Shown here piece after piece: positions 11,521-22,571 of a stretch of DNA of 64,000 nucleotides. The DNA comes from Talinum fruticosum (lineage: Eukaryota; Streptophyta; Magnoliopsida; Caryophyllales; Talinaceae): assembly GCA_021018815.1 (NCBI GenBank), contig JAITYX010000102.1, positions 1,488,001 through 1,552,000 on the forward strand, in the 5' to 3' direction. The notes under the pieces are model-generated. The model saw only the letters and a program-made list of their open reading frames with translations, was not told where the DNA came from and did no database searches. The translations under genes and the position numbers were made by a program. The number at the start of each line of letters is the position of its first letter. The stretch's first letter is position 1.

Positions 11521-11699
11521 TTTACAAATAGATGAGTTATGCCCTTACTTTCAGCATCTCATCTTTTAACCCTACACCGCATTTGTCGACCACTTTCTCT
11601 TTTATTATTTCCTTAGTAAAAATTTGTATCTATACCACTTTATTCAGAATCCCGAAACTTAATGAATAGAGTTAGCAAACATGGAATAGAGTGCACCCT

Positions 11700-12472
11700 A
11701 TGGAACATTTACTTTAAGGGGGACAGAGAGACACCGCCCAACGGTCATTTGTGTTCAACCTCTAGGCTTTCAAAGGTACTCCAAGGTACCTAAATGGCGA
11801 GTCTCCCCTTTTATACCATGCAATCTGAGTTAGTCACTTTGCTTCGCTATTACAAACCCCAGCTAACATAATTTGTGATTTTTCCATATTGGCTTCCAAA
11901 CCCGATGCCTCTAAAAAGGTAGGAAGGCAACTTGTATACATTTTATGTTGGGTAAATCAGCTCTACAAAATAATAATAAGTCATTAGCAAAGCCTAGTGA
12001 GCTCGGATTCATCTTCTTGCAACCTGGATAAAAGCTAAACCTTTTTTGTTGTGTGACTGTAGCAAGGTTTTGGACAAATGCTGAATCAATCACAAGCACA
12101 AATATAAGAGGGGACATAGGATCCCTTTGCCTTAATGCTCCCTGACTTTGAAATACCCATGTAAGTTCACATCAATCCGAATTGAGAATCTTGGAGTAGT
12201 TATGCATATCATTATAAGTTGCACAAATTTGATAGGGAATCTATAAACTAAGTAATCTCAATGAATCTCCAATTATCTAAATTATAAGCCTTTTCCGGAT
12301 CTACCTTCAACATGCATCTAGGAGTTATGTGTTTCCTTTCATAACGACTTAATAAATCCGCACAAATTATTACATTATGCTATGTGGATCTCCTAGCATC
12401 AAAAGCCCCTTGCGTCCGATCTACTAGTGCAGGCATAACATGCTTCAATCGGTTGCACATTATCTTCGTAAT
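11700..12472 (-). pseudogene. LINE reverse transcriptase, C-terminal part
   Basis: Antisense phrases 'IMCNRLKHVMPALVDRTQGA', 'MSPLIFVLVID' and 'LGFANDLLLFCRADLP', then 'FRYLGVPL' near 11790, follow the plant L1 RT in order. The catalytic FADD motif reads FAND (11980-11991), a D-to-N change that would abolish activity. The join to the N-terminal part lies across the solo LTR. Confidence 0.8.
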
Positions 12473-12477
12473 GCATT

Positions 12478-13944
12478 TGAAGGTTTGCTCGTGGAGAGTC
12501 TAAGTCACCCTAGACAGGGGTGAATAGGGCGATGAAGAAATATAAACAATTTTTGCAACAATTCAACTAAATAGCAGATTCTGAGTCTAGATTGGACTTA
12601 GAAAAGTGATAACATATATTTATATGAAAAACCCTCCTGGGGTAGAAAACCACGGACAGTGCTAATCCAAACATCAAGTCAAATCCACTATTTTGAATCC
12701 ATAAAATACAAGGACTAACTCTACCGGAATTGCTCCTTTAAACAATTCCTTACAATGTTTTCTTATACTCGAAGTTCCCTCATCCGATCTAGTACTTCCC
12801 GACTAAGGTAACCTTTACAATCGGGGACAACCGAGCTGAGTTAACCTTTATAGCTTAGTCAAGGGACCCTACTTAGAAAGTAAGAAAAGAATGTAACTGA
12901 TCACGAGACTTTCTTTACAACTCAAAAAATATTAAATACGAGACTTGGAGTTGTAAATAGAAGATTGAGTAAGAACAATAAATTTCAGTTCAAGCAATGT
13001 GTTTAGCAATCTATCCAGCAATCTTCTAGTCTTGTGAAGTGGCTTCTATATATATCCAACCAGGCGAGTAGCCGTTGAGTCTTGGTTACGGACAAAAGTC
13101 TTCACTAGCCATTGTAACGACTCTTCTAAGTCACTCAAAGAAGATCCGTTGGGATGTGAACGTTGTGCAAAGGCTCTTAGCTCTAAAAGATGGTCCCAAT
13201 CACTTGGTGGCGATCGAAAGTTATGGTGAAAACAACCGCTAAGCCTAGAGTTGGAGTTTTCCAATTTTGGAAACGAACAACCCCGACACGGTGTCCGAGC
13301 CATATCCGAAGTAGCTAAAACTTGTCTACTGGTGATTAATGGCTAGAAGTCGGTTGCTTTTGTTCTTCAAAAGTAAGTTAGCCTCGTTTGAATAGCCTAC
13401 AAAAGCAAACCACATTGGTTCTCAAAGTATAAAATACTTTGGTCCAAGATTAGGCATAGATAATAATTAAATTAGAATAATTAAATGCTTAATTATCTTT
13501 AGCCTAAAAGAATGGAATTTTCTTAGTCTAATATTCAATATACTCAAATTCCATCTAAGTCAACCTAAGAATGATCAAGTAGAGAGAGTAAAATATCGAG
13601 TATAACAACTTGATTTGGTCAAATAATTCTTAAGGAAATAAACCGACTTAGAAAAAGGAATTAACGTTGTACTTCTCTTTGCGTTGAAAAACACAGTCGA
13701 GTGCTCGGAATAAGAGTGTTAGAGAAATTATTTGAGCATGCGATAGTTCCGAGTGACTCGGAATCATCAGTGTAGGACATATAAAATAAGGCACTTTCGA
13801 GTCGAGTCGGAATAGAATGAAAACTTAGACAAGAGTTTCTATGGTGCTCGGAATGACTTGGAATCAAAACTTAAGAGAGATAGGATTTATACCGAGTCTT
13901 CATGTAATACTCAGAATGACTTGGAGTTAAAACCCGAGTCTTTA
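12478..13944 (-). repeat. Solo copia LTR inside the LINE
   Basis: Antisense LTR of the same family as element 1, with no PBS, PPT or internal sequence. The 3' tip (TGAAGG on the plus strand) is at 12478. The 5' tip at 13944 reads TAAAG instead of TGAAG. Immediate flanks are GCATT at 12473-12477 and GCATT at 13945-13949, a perfect 5-bp target duplication. This is the product expected from LTR-LTR recombination after insertion into the LINE RT. Confidence 0.9.
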
Positions 13945-13949
13945 GCATT

Positions 13950-14172
13950 TATAGAAGGTGTTACTGACAGCACAATAGGTCTTAGCTCGATCTGGTCTTG
14001 TAGGGTTTTCAACTTAGGTACCATAGTTAGCACAATAAAATTAATTTGTTTGAATAGCTTACGAGTTTGGAAGAAATCCCTTATTGCATTGCATATATCT
14101 TATACCACTATATTCCAATTGCCTTTGAAGAAACCACTCCAATATCCATTTGATCCTAGGATTTTTGTGTAA
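13950..14172 (-). pseudogene. LINE reverse transcriptase, N-terminal part
   Basis: Antisense 'GYWSGFFKGNWNIVV', then 'FFQTRKLFKQIN' and 'LTMVPK', is the start of the L1 RT domain (GY..GFFK..W..I...LLKQIN...I.LIPK). It ends at the solo LTR's target duplication, and the RT resumes at 12472. Confidence 0.78.
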
Positions 14173-14699
14173 TCAAAACCGAACATAGCTGCTTTGACTT
14201 CCTCATTTGTAGCTGGTTTTAGTAATATTCCTTGTTGTTATGGCTGTAGGCATGTAACCTGCAACATTACTTTAAGAGAAACCTTCTATTGAGCTTCTTT
14301 GCGATCAAGAAATTTGGAGAATTACCACGAATAATCCCCCAATCTCATCTGGTTCACATACCCAGGAACCTATTGGGTTCTCCACTACTTTCACTCCTAA
14401 GCTATAATGCTTATTGGCCAACTAAGCAAAGAAGTAAGTAGTCTTTTGATCTCCCTTTTTAACCAAGGTTATTTGGTTTTCTCGGAGAAAGAATATGTCT
14501 TCGACTCCGAATACGGTTGTGTAGTACCGCACATCTTCGGTCTCGGCTTGATACTGAGTCTCTATCTAATGGCTTAGCATGTATAACCTCCTGTTCTTTA
14601 TCTACCATTACTTTAGCCTCCTTCACCTTCCTATGATGCCCCCAAATCGCTGTCGATTTAGCTTTATAATGACTTCTTCATCTCTTGTAATTTCTTAAC

Positions 14700-15510
14700 C
14701 ACTTTGAACATTACAATCGCTTTATGGTTATTGGACCAAATTTACGAGTACAATATGCTTGAATTTTGGACTAAGTGTCCATATAATTATAGGATTTTAA
14801 TCTCTTCCTCCTGTCAATAAATCTTCCTTCTAATTTGACAAGCAAAGCACGGTGATAAGATATTCCTTCATTCGGCACCTCATATTCAACATTGGGAAAA
14901 TGAGTTAGTCCTCGCACCATAAATAAACATCGTGTGAATCTTGGAGAACACGCTCTTGCTCCCTTGTTTGTTGTTCTAGGTATATTTGTTCCCAAGCTAC
15001 CTTAATTCCTACAAATAACAATCAATCATCCATCTGTTGAAAATCAATGGTTTCTATTTATGAACTTCATCTCCTCCAATTCTCTCATCGACTCTAAGCA
15101 ATGCATTAAAGTCTCTTTCAATGATCCAGGATATGGTAATAGCATCTTTTAATTCTAAGAGCTTTTCCCTTAACACTTACCTTCCTGCAACATCATTGTC
15201 TCCATAGACTATAGCTATAAAAATTCAATTCGTTTACCTTTTTCATCCAAGTAGTGCATTAATAAATTGCCCATGTACCATCGGTATTGAGATGGTAACA
15301 ACAGCGGTCTCGAAATCAACTAAAGTCTACTACGATCCTGTGGTGTTGCATTTGTAACAATAGAAATGCCTTGGCCTATCCTAGCCTTTATATCCTCTTC
15401 TTTATTCACCAATGTTTTGCTTTTAGATAATCCTAGCACATACATTCATTATCCCTAAACAAGTGCTTGATCGCATCTTGCTTATTATGGCCATTAAAAC
15501 CCCTCATGTT
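14700..15510 (-). pseudogene. LINE endonuclease region
   Basis: The domain start is visible antisense at about 15507-15440 as 'NMRGFNGHNKQDAIKHLF'. Its end is seen near 14880-14850 as 'YEVPNEGISYHRALLVKLE', where the canonical SDH metal/catalytic motif reads SYH. The AP-endonuclease-like domain nicks target DNA in L1 elements. Several stops intervene. Confidence 0.7.
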
Positions 15511-15599
15511 CTAGAAATGAGCACATGACCGAGTATGGGCCTGCTCTTCCACCACTTGTTTTTATGCCTCATATACTCATTTTTTCCTGTTCCATACCC

Positions 15600-15990
15600 T
15601 AACTGTCCTCTTCCCGTAGTCCGTAACCTCATGTCTAAATTTCTTGTAATGTTCACGACTAAGAGGTATCCATTCATAGTCCACGAATTGATAAACTAGC
15701 CCCCTTTTTCATCCATAAACGTTATTTCCTCCTTGAAGTCTTTGCTAAGATCCATTTCTATAAGCACTCTAGCATATATAGCTTTGGACTTGTTTTGTCT
15801 ATATTTGTCAATGGCTAAAGGAGAACCTACTAAGCTAGCTATTTATTTAAGCCTTCAACAATCAAGAATTTCAAATCTAGATTATGGAATTTAGCCTGGA
15901 TCGGAATCTTAGCCTTTTCATCCTATACAGTTAATTTGCCAACAGCCCAAGCATGCATTATAAGCATTTTTTATATATATAAAAATAGAC
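15600..15990 (-). pseudogene. LINE ORF1-like (DUF4283-type) remnant
   Basis: In broken antisense frames 'QAKFHNLDLKF', 'KLASLVGSPLAIDKY', 'YARVLIEMDL' and 'EITFMDEKGG' can be read in order, as in plant L1 ORF1 nucleic-acid-binding proteins. No intact frame remains, and the upstream part is not recognised beyond 15990. Confidence 0.6.
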
Positions 15991-16189
15991 AAAGTTATTC
16001 GATCGATGCTTCATCTCTTTCCATTAACAAAGAGTTCACAAAGAGTTAACTTTTTAATGTCCTTTATATCTCAAACTGTGGCACTCAGAAAAAGTGCATA
16101 ATTTCACTCATAAGTAGAGAATTTTTATGACTACCACACTTGTTTAGGTACCTTCATCAAAACATGAAGAGAGTCGAAGCTTTGAAGGA

Positions 16190-17170
16190 AATTGATGCTT
16201 TAAGGGCAGAAAAAGGTTACTTGTGACAACGAGTTCGAGGAAGGATTCATAGTCATATGTCTTCTTTTGACAATGATTCCTTCGGAAGAATCGTAGTCAT
16301 AGTGTTTTGACAACGCTTCCTTGAAAAGAATCGTAGTCATAGTCTTCCGACAGTTCCTTTAGAAGAAACATACTCATAGACCTTTTCCTTAAGAAGTCTT
16401 TCGACAATGATTCCTTCACAAGAATCATTGTCATATGTGTAGTAAGTAATTTGTTATTACAACGCCACTCGATTCAAGAGCAAACCCGATCCAAGTAAGT
16501 TCCAAGTTTTCCACCACCTCATTTGTAGGGTTTTCTCTCGTATATATAAGTGAATGTTGCTATTATAATTTCCATCGCCTTATTTTTTATCCTTTATCCT
16601 TCCACTTTTAGTTGTGCGTTATCATAATATGCACTTTGATTTCAGATGAGCAAGCTTTGATAAAGTGTTCCATAGAAGAATTGGAAAACAACCATGAATG
16701 CTTGAAAAATATTTTAGTTACCGGAACCTCGATCCTTCTTCTAAGACCTCTTTTGTGGAGATGCAAAGAGAGGTAGATACATAATTTCAAGCATGTATCT
16801 CGAATCTTCTTATGGACAAGGTTATTGTTCTATGTTAAAGCTACATTGAAAACAACTTTGTCCGTTTGAAGTATTCGAGAAATACTAGCCTGAAGTTGTC
16901 TATAAAACTCACGTTGAATGTCTTTAAAAGAGATCCTTAGAGAAGGATTAAGTATCTGGTAACTAAAATCTTCTACAACCATTTATGGTCTGTTCTCCGA
17001 TTCTTCGGTGCAACTACTCGTCAAGGCTTTCACCTTCGTAATCCAAGTGCACTCGGACCTATGATAATGGTGCCTATAAAGAACCGAAGTCATAGGCTAA
17101 CTTAACCTATGACAATAGTTCTTATAAAAGAATACTAATCAATATCCCGACATATGACAAAGTATAATAG
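16190..17170. repeat. CACTA-like subterminal repeat clusters (second family)
   Basis: At 16210-16440 and again at 17050-17170 the sequence repeats 'gacaatgattccttc' and 'agaatcgtagtcatag' in alternating orientation. This is like a CACTA subterminal array but with a different core from 6110-6500. The 600 bp between them contain a TATA-like 'tatatataag' at about 16543 and no recognised coding region. It is possibly a short non-autonomous CACTA derivative; termini were not found. Confidence 0.5.
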
Positions 17171-17419
17171 TCGTAGTTTTAATTGAGGTGATTATAGGAC
17201 TTGAATTAATTAATTAGTTTTAATTAAATAAATTAGGTCGATTAACCAAATTAAATATATACGTGAATGTATATTTGTAATTTTACCTTGGGCAAATTAT
17301 CATGTGTTAATTAACTTTAATTAGTGAAGTTTATTAATTTCTCTCTTGATCTGTTTACCCAGGCCCGAATAAGTAAATTATGTTACCTATTTCAAGTTCA
17401 CCAAATTAAATTTAGTTAA

Positions 17420-17990
17420 TTAACAAAAGAGAAAAAAAAAGAAAAAAAGAAAAAGGGAAAAAAAGAAATTTAGAGGCAATTGGCTATTAAACTTAGATAG
17501 GCGATCGAGTGTAGAGTTGTGAAATATGGCCTTTCTCGGGGAAGTCACGGTAGAGACAGAAAGGACTAAGAGAGAGAAAGAAGAAGGGCTCGGGAGGCCC
17601 GAGCAGAGTAAAGAAAAGGGAAAACGAGAGACAAAGAGACATGGAAAGGAACTGGGAAAGGGAAAGAGAGGAGCGAAGAGAGCAAAGTAGAGAAAGATTA
17701 TAGGAGCAAAAAAGCAAAAGCGAGAGAGGGAAGAAGAACCCGAGAAGAGGAATCGAACCAAAAGGGGAACGAGAACCAGCGAGCAGGAAGCGAAGGGGAG
17801 CAAGAGACCCAAAACCGGAGGCGAAGATAGAGAGGCCAAGAGAATGAGCCCAAAATAGAGGAATGAGAGGGAAACCGTGGCCAGCAAACAAAGGAAACGG
17901 TGCCCGCGAGCATAGGTAACCGACGGATGAGCGAGGGTAGAGCGCGAGAGGTTGAGATCGAGACAAGGAAGGTAAGGACGCCCAAGTCAA
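17420..17990 (+). repeat. Purine-rich (GA) tract
   Basis: About 570 bp in which the plus strand is overwhelmingly A and G ('gaaaaaaaaagaaaaaaag', 'agagagaaagaagaag' and similar). The overlapping minus-strand open frames of 155 and 165 codons are Ser/Leu/Phe/Pro-rich simply because of this composition. It sits inside the chromovirus-type LTR. Confidence 0.8.
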
Positions 17991-19184
17991 TTCAAAACTC
18001 TAGAATTCAAGGTGGGTAAGCCAACTCTTGAATTAATGGAAATTTAGAGCCCGAGATTTTCTTATTTGGTATGAGAATTGAAGTTTATAGTTTCCTGAAT
18101 TTATCATGTTTGTGATTCAATACCCGTTTTGCAAGTATATTGAATAGTTTGATTGTGCAATATGGTGGAATGGATGAACCATGAAATAACCTTAAATTGA
18201 GGAATGTAATTAGTGGATTGATTATGTGAAATTGATCTTGGAGTAACTAGAAATGGGAAGTTGGAATTGGGAATTGATTGGTGAGACAAAGAAAATCGCG
18301 AAATTGAATAAAATATAGGGAGTATTAACTGGTTGTGGTTATTGTGGCTCATTGGAAATTAGATTAGTGAATTAACAAGTTAGGGAGACATAATATGAGA
18401 ATTTGGAGCACATATATCAAACTCGTGATGAGTTGTGACTCCTTGGGTTAAAAATGGTGACTATTTGTGGTTATTGTGGCTCAGTGATTTCCTGAGTTGT
18501 ATTAAACCAAGATTAATGAGAAATTGATGTGTGGAATATAGGAAGGGAGCATGAATTTGGAATATAGAGGTTCAAAATGAATTTTGGAGCCCTAAGTTAT
18601 TATATTTGTAATTATATGGTGTTCTATGCGTGATTTAAAGTTCTATTGATGATACTTATAGTTTGGGAAACGCTGCTGAATCACTTAAGCGAATGAAAAC
18701 TATGAATGAAACTTAAGCTTGAGGTGCACCACTTGAAACGAACTAAATATCATGAAATTTAACCATCTATGTGGGATTATAAGGATATTGCATAAGGTAA
18801 GAAGTTAGTATGCGTACATCCGAGTAAATGCGTGATTTAATGGCAAATTATTGCTCAAGGAACTTAAATGTGAAATAAGAGGGAAAAAGGAAACTATAAA
18901 TTCGAGTATGTTAAGTATTCGTGTGATATTATGGTGAGTTTAATTGTCTTGCTAAGATTATGCAAACAAAAGAGCTAAGCGTGAGTGGTTGAACTTGAAT
19001 ATGATTCTAGATAGTCAATTCATTTTCATGTGGTTATTCCGAAAGGAGATTTGTTTATGCAAAATGATTATTGAGTATGATTTTCTCAATAATTGCCTTT
19101 CAAACGTGAATATGTTCTAAAACAACTTAATGAACGTGTTCACATTGGTTTGAATCAAGTGGGCTAGGATCGTTGAGCACAATG

Positions 19185-19353
19185 GAAGGGTTCTAACCAG
19201 AATCCTCACCTGTGAGGATGCCTTACTAGAAACTTCGAGGGAAAAGTTCTAACATGGGTCCTCACTTGTAAGGATGCTCGACCGGAAAATTCGAAGGAAG
19301 GGTTCTAATTAGGGTCCTGGTGTATCGGAATGCCTAATCGGAGATTTTCTCGG
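19185..19353 (+). repeat. 56-bp tandem triplication
   Basis: Three head-to-tail copies (19185-19240, 19241-19296, 19297-19353) start 'gaagggttctaa', with the variant 'gaaaagttctaa' in the second. The first two share 'ggatgc' at the same offset. The third is the most diverged. It lies within the LTR at 17190-21015. Confidence 0.8.
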
Positions 19354-19896
19354 AGATAGGTCCCGGAGCCTAAGTCGGGGTCGCGCCTCGAGAAAATGTG
19401 TGGTGCTAGTTCGAGTTTGTAGCCTAGAATGTTGATTCGGATCTAATAAGGAGTTAATGATTTCAAAACTTTGTTTTCAAAGATTAAAATGTTATAATGA
19501 TAGGCTTTAGGGGATTTCCTTAGAAAGAGACTCGACGTTTCGAGTAATTGTTGACAAGTGCGGAACATTGTTTGAGAAAATGTTGAAATATGATTTCACC
19601 ATTGCGCGTATTGAATAACTAGAGTTCCACTTTGTTTTGATAAAGGTTGATTCATTTCATAACTAGTTTGAAATACGTGAAATGCTTACTTGAATGTTAT
19701 GTGGCATAGGTAAAGCGTTTAAATGGGTAAATGGAAAACCGATATTAGAAGTTACAATATGGTTGATGGACTTTACTCGTTATTGCTCCGTGAGTAAGGG
19801 TATAAAGTATAAATGTCGTGATATTTGGGATAGGCTTACCCATTGACTTTGTGGTTTGCTCACCCTATGTTTCTCTCTTCCCTCCTCAACTGCAGG

Positions 19897-20511
19897 TAGG
19901 GATGGCAGTGGGTCCTGGACCCGACCCGGACCCGCTAGACCCGACCCATTTAATCGGGTCCGGGTCCAAAAATTCGACCCAATAGGTCCGGTCCGGGTCG
20001 GGTCCAGGTCTAACTGTCACGGGTCTAGGTCTCAAAAATAAGACCCAGACCCTACCCGAGACCTGTTTAAGACCGGAACACTAATTTTATTTTTTAAAAA
20101 AAAATTCTAACAGCAGATATTCATGCGAATTTGGACCGGTGCAATTTAGAAACCCTTCCCACAATTTGTTGTTAAGCTTTATAGACTTTGAACTTTGTGG
20201 TGTCAAACTTTGATGAACTTTGTGTTTAATATATTGGTGTATTTGGTTTGTATGAACTAAGTATTTGGTTTGTACAATAGGTTGGTTTGTACAAGAGGTT
20301 ATATGTAACAAAATTGCTTGTAGATTTACAATAATATTAAAACAGGACACAAAATACTGATTTTTAAACTCATTTATGATAAAAATATACTAGACTCGTT
20401 TAAGACCCATGGACCCACCGAGTCCGGGTCGAGTCCGGGTCCAAGTCTAAAAAGTTAAATGGGTGCGGGTCCGATCGGACCCAACCCAAACCCGACCCAT
20501 TTCCATCCCTT
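19897..20511. mobile_element. hAT-like MITE with GGGTCCGGGT repeats
   Basis: The ends are inverted repeats. The left starts 'tagggatggcagtgggtc'; the right, reverse-complemented, starts 'aagggatggaaatgggtc'. Both ends carry multiple GACCCGGACC / GGGTCCGGGT copies, with an AT-rich centre. This TAGGGATGG terminus is typical of a widespread plant hAT-derived MITE. The flanks CTGCAGGT (left) and TTGCGAGT (right) agree at 5 of 8 positions, a weak decayed target duplication. No transposase ORF. Confidence 0.65.
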
Positions 20512-21018
20512 GTTGCGAGTGCATTGTTTAAGGTGTCTGCGTCCTATACTTTAGCATATCCCGGACTCTTATTTGTTGTGTGTGTGCTGATGCCGGTTCT
20601 AAGTGACCCAAGCTTGCTAAACATCCACTTTGTGTCTTATAATTGTTGTAACTTGTAAATTTGTTCATATAATTGTGTAAGTCGTGTCATAGGTGATCTA
20701 GTTAGTTTTTCACTTTAATACATATTGGTTGGGCTCCGGCGTGTGGCCGTGGAGGTGTATGTTTTAAGTGTGTGGCTTGTTGAGTTATATTATGATTTTT
20801 ATGTAGGTTTTTACAGCTTTAAGCCTAGGGGATAGACCATATTATAGATGGAACTTTGCCGAAATTATTAGAAAAATTTTCAAAAGTGTCAAAGCACCTC
20901 TATTACCTTGAAGTTGGAATTAGAAAACCAAACCGACACCTTAAACGAGACTTAAGGGTTCCTTTTGGGGAATCCGACGATGTAATACTCTTACGATGGG
21001 GTTTAGGGTGTTACATTT

Positions 21019-21036
21019 ACGGTACTGGAGCATAGA
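21019..21036 (+). other. Probable primer binding site of the chromovirus-type element
   Basis: 'acggtactggagcatag' follows the LTR end. It resembles the 'TTGGTATCAGAGCATAG' style primer region with several mismatches. This fits 17190-21015 being a 5' LTR in sense orientation. Confidence 0.45.
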
Positions 21037-22571
21037 TTTTTGTGACCTTGAGTTTGCATTACACATAACTGTCTAGGATCTCTCGATATGTGATAATCTG
21101 CTTTATTTGTGACAAATATTTATGTGGCATTAAGCGTAACATTTGGCTCATTGGTGATTTCCTAGTTAACTTAATTAAAATAGTCGATTTCACATTGCCC
21201 ATTAAGGCGATATGAAAATGACTTGTGTGTGATAAGTGTGTGACTAAGTATGGTTGAATTTTTATTACCATTTTGTTTCATTTGTTTTATGATAGGGCTT
21301 CGAGTTGTTAACTTAACTAGAGACCCCTACCCCTAAGAAGTATACAAGTATTCAATTATTAGTTATACATACATTTATTTTTAGTGAGCTTATGGAATGT
21401 GTAATTGCTCTTAGGAGAGAAAAGAAAAGACCTACTGTACACTAGCTTAATTAAAGCGTTTGTTAGGTACTCCTAATCTCGTTTGTTGATTTAGGTATGG
21501 AAGTTATCTTTTGGGAGTTGTCATTAAGGAATGAATCAAAATGTCACATTATTGAGTAGGATAGTGGTGAGTAACCCGAGTATTAAGGGATACTTGTATA
21601 TATTTACGAAGATACTCATAGGTGAGTACTTTTGGAAGTTATGAACGTGAAATGGAAACTATGAAGGGAAATTAATGGGAAATACAACGTGAAAAGTTCA
21701 TTGTATCATTAGTAGATTTGGCTACTCGAAATGGTCGGAATCTTTCCATGGTTATCACCAAAGGATCGCAATGAAATTCATCACTAATTCCTTTATGAGG
21801 TTGAATATAGTCCTATTATATTGAGGATATTTGGGTCGGATTGTGGCATTTAGTTCCATCCTTGGTAATACTATGCTAGGATGCCTTATTCATTTTATTT
21901 GGAAGTTATATGTGTTATTATAAAGGACTCTTGCCATGATTCGAGTTTAGCTGAAAATGTCCTTGTTTTAAGAGGCTCTTGCTTCTAGAAAAGATTGTTT
22001 TCGACGATTGCATTCAAGTTTTCTAAGAGTATGATGTATGCTTGAGTCTAGGAAAGACTGTGGGGATGGATGCTTGTGAATTGTAATATCGATCGGTTGA
22101 TTAATCTTTAAAGTTGTGAGGGATACCTCGAAGTGTCACAAGTATAGGGAATCAAGGATTTTACATTGTTCCATTATTTTGGATAATGAGAACATTTCTT
22201 AAACATTTTAAACATTTCCGAGTTAATTGATCGAAAACCTTTCTATAGGAGTTGATGTTTCCTTTAGATATGAAGTTAGATTATGCTAGCCCACATAAAA
22301 CACACCAGAATCACCATGTAAGCATTTGATATTTGGACTTTTGATTAGGTAGCCGTACATGGCTTTTCGTGGTAATTATAATTGGATTTATAATCGAAGG
22401 TTTCAAATTTGATGTTTTCCTTGAAGTTGCATGTTTGTTTGGATATGTTGGAGGATATCTTTTGGTTATATTTGGGAGCCCTTTTGGAGGAACAGATGAT
22501 TTTGGAGTATATCATTTCATCAAGAAAAATTTTAGATATTGCAATAAGTGCCAGCAAGTCATATTACCTTT
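21037..22571 (+). other. Unassigned sequence after the chromovirus-type LTR
   Basis: No gag or pol motif was recognised on either strand; short open frames look random. By position it should be 5' leader of the chromovirus-type element. It ends abruptly at 22572, where an Athila LTR fragment begins. Confidence 0.3.

Larger units (their letters stand above)
6084..11540 (-). mobile_element. CACTA (En/Spm) transposon, decayed, with Ulp1-type gene
   Basis: Both ends carry dense subterminal repeats of the form ACAACGGTT...AACCGTTGT (about 6110-6500 and 10870-11520), a pattern typical of plant CACTA elements. Between them runs one antisense gene, from about 10250 to 6730, with En/Spm-type coding blocks and a C-terminal Ulp1-like protease. 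Clear CACTA termini and a 3-bp target duplication are not visible; the right end has decayed near 11525-11540 and the left end abuts the copia LTR. TnpD was not seen, so it may have been non-autonomous. Confidence 0.72.
11640..15990 (-). mobile_element. L1-type LINE, decayed, split by a solo LTR
   Basis: Antisense order from high to low coordinate: a DUF4283/ORF1-like end (15990-15600), endonuclease (15510-14700), then RT (14200-13950 and 12472-11700). The copia solo LTR at 12478-13944 interrupts the RT. Stops are frequent throughout. The 3' end near 11640-11700 has no obvious poly(A) tail (poly(T) on this strand), and the 5' end is not defined. Confidence 0.78.
17190..21015 (+). repeat. Long chromovirus (Tekay/Del-like) LTR
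   Basis: Ends with 'gggtttagggtgttaca' at 21015, the characteristic terminus of plant Del/Tekay LTRs. An iMet-like primer site follows a few bases later. The 5' boundary is uncertain, near 17190 where the CACTA-like repeats stop. About 3.8 kb including an inserted 0.6-kb MITE is within the family's long-LTR range. It contains a purine-rich tract and a tandem triplication, described separately. Confidence 0.62.

Noticed and set aside
17420..17990. Minus-strand ORFs of 155 and 165 codons as possible membrane proteins
   Set aside because: They are read from a purine-only tract; Ser/Leu/Phe/Pro content follows from composition, frames overlap each other and no domain order is visible.
19185..19353. 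CRISPR-like regular repeats
   Set aside because: Units are directly adjacent with no unique spacers, inside a plant retrotransposon LTR.
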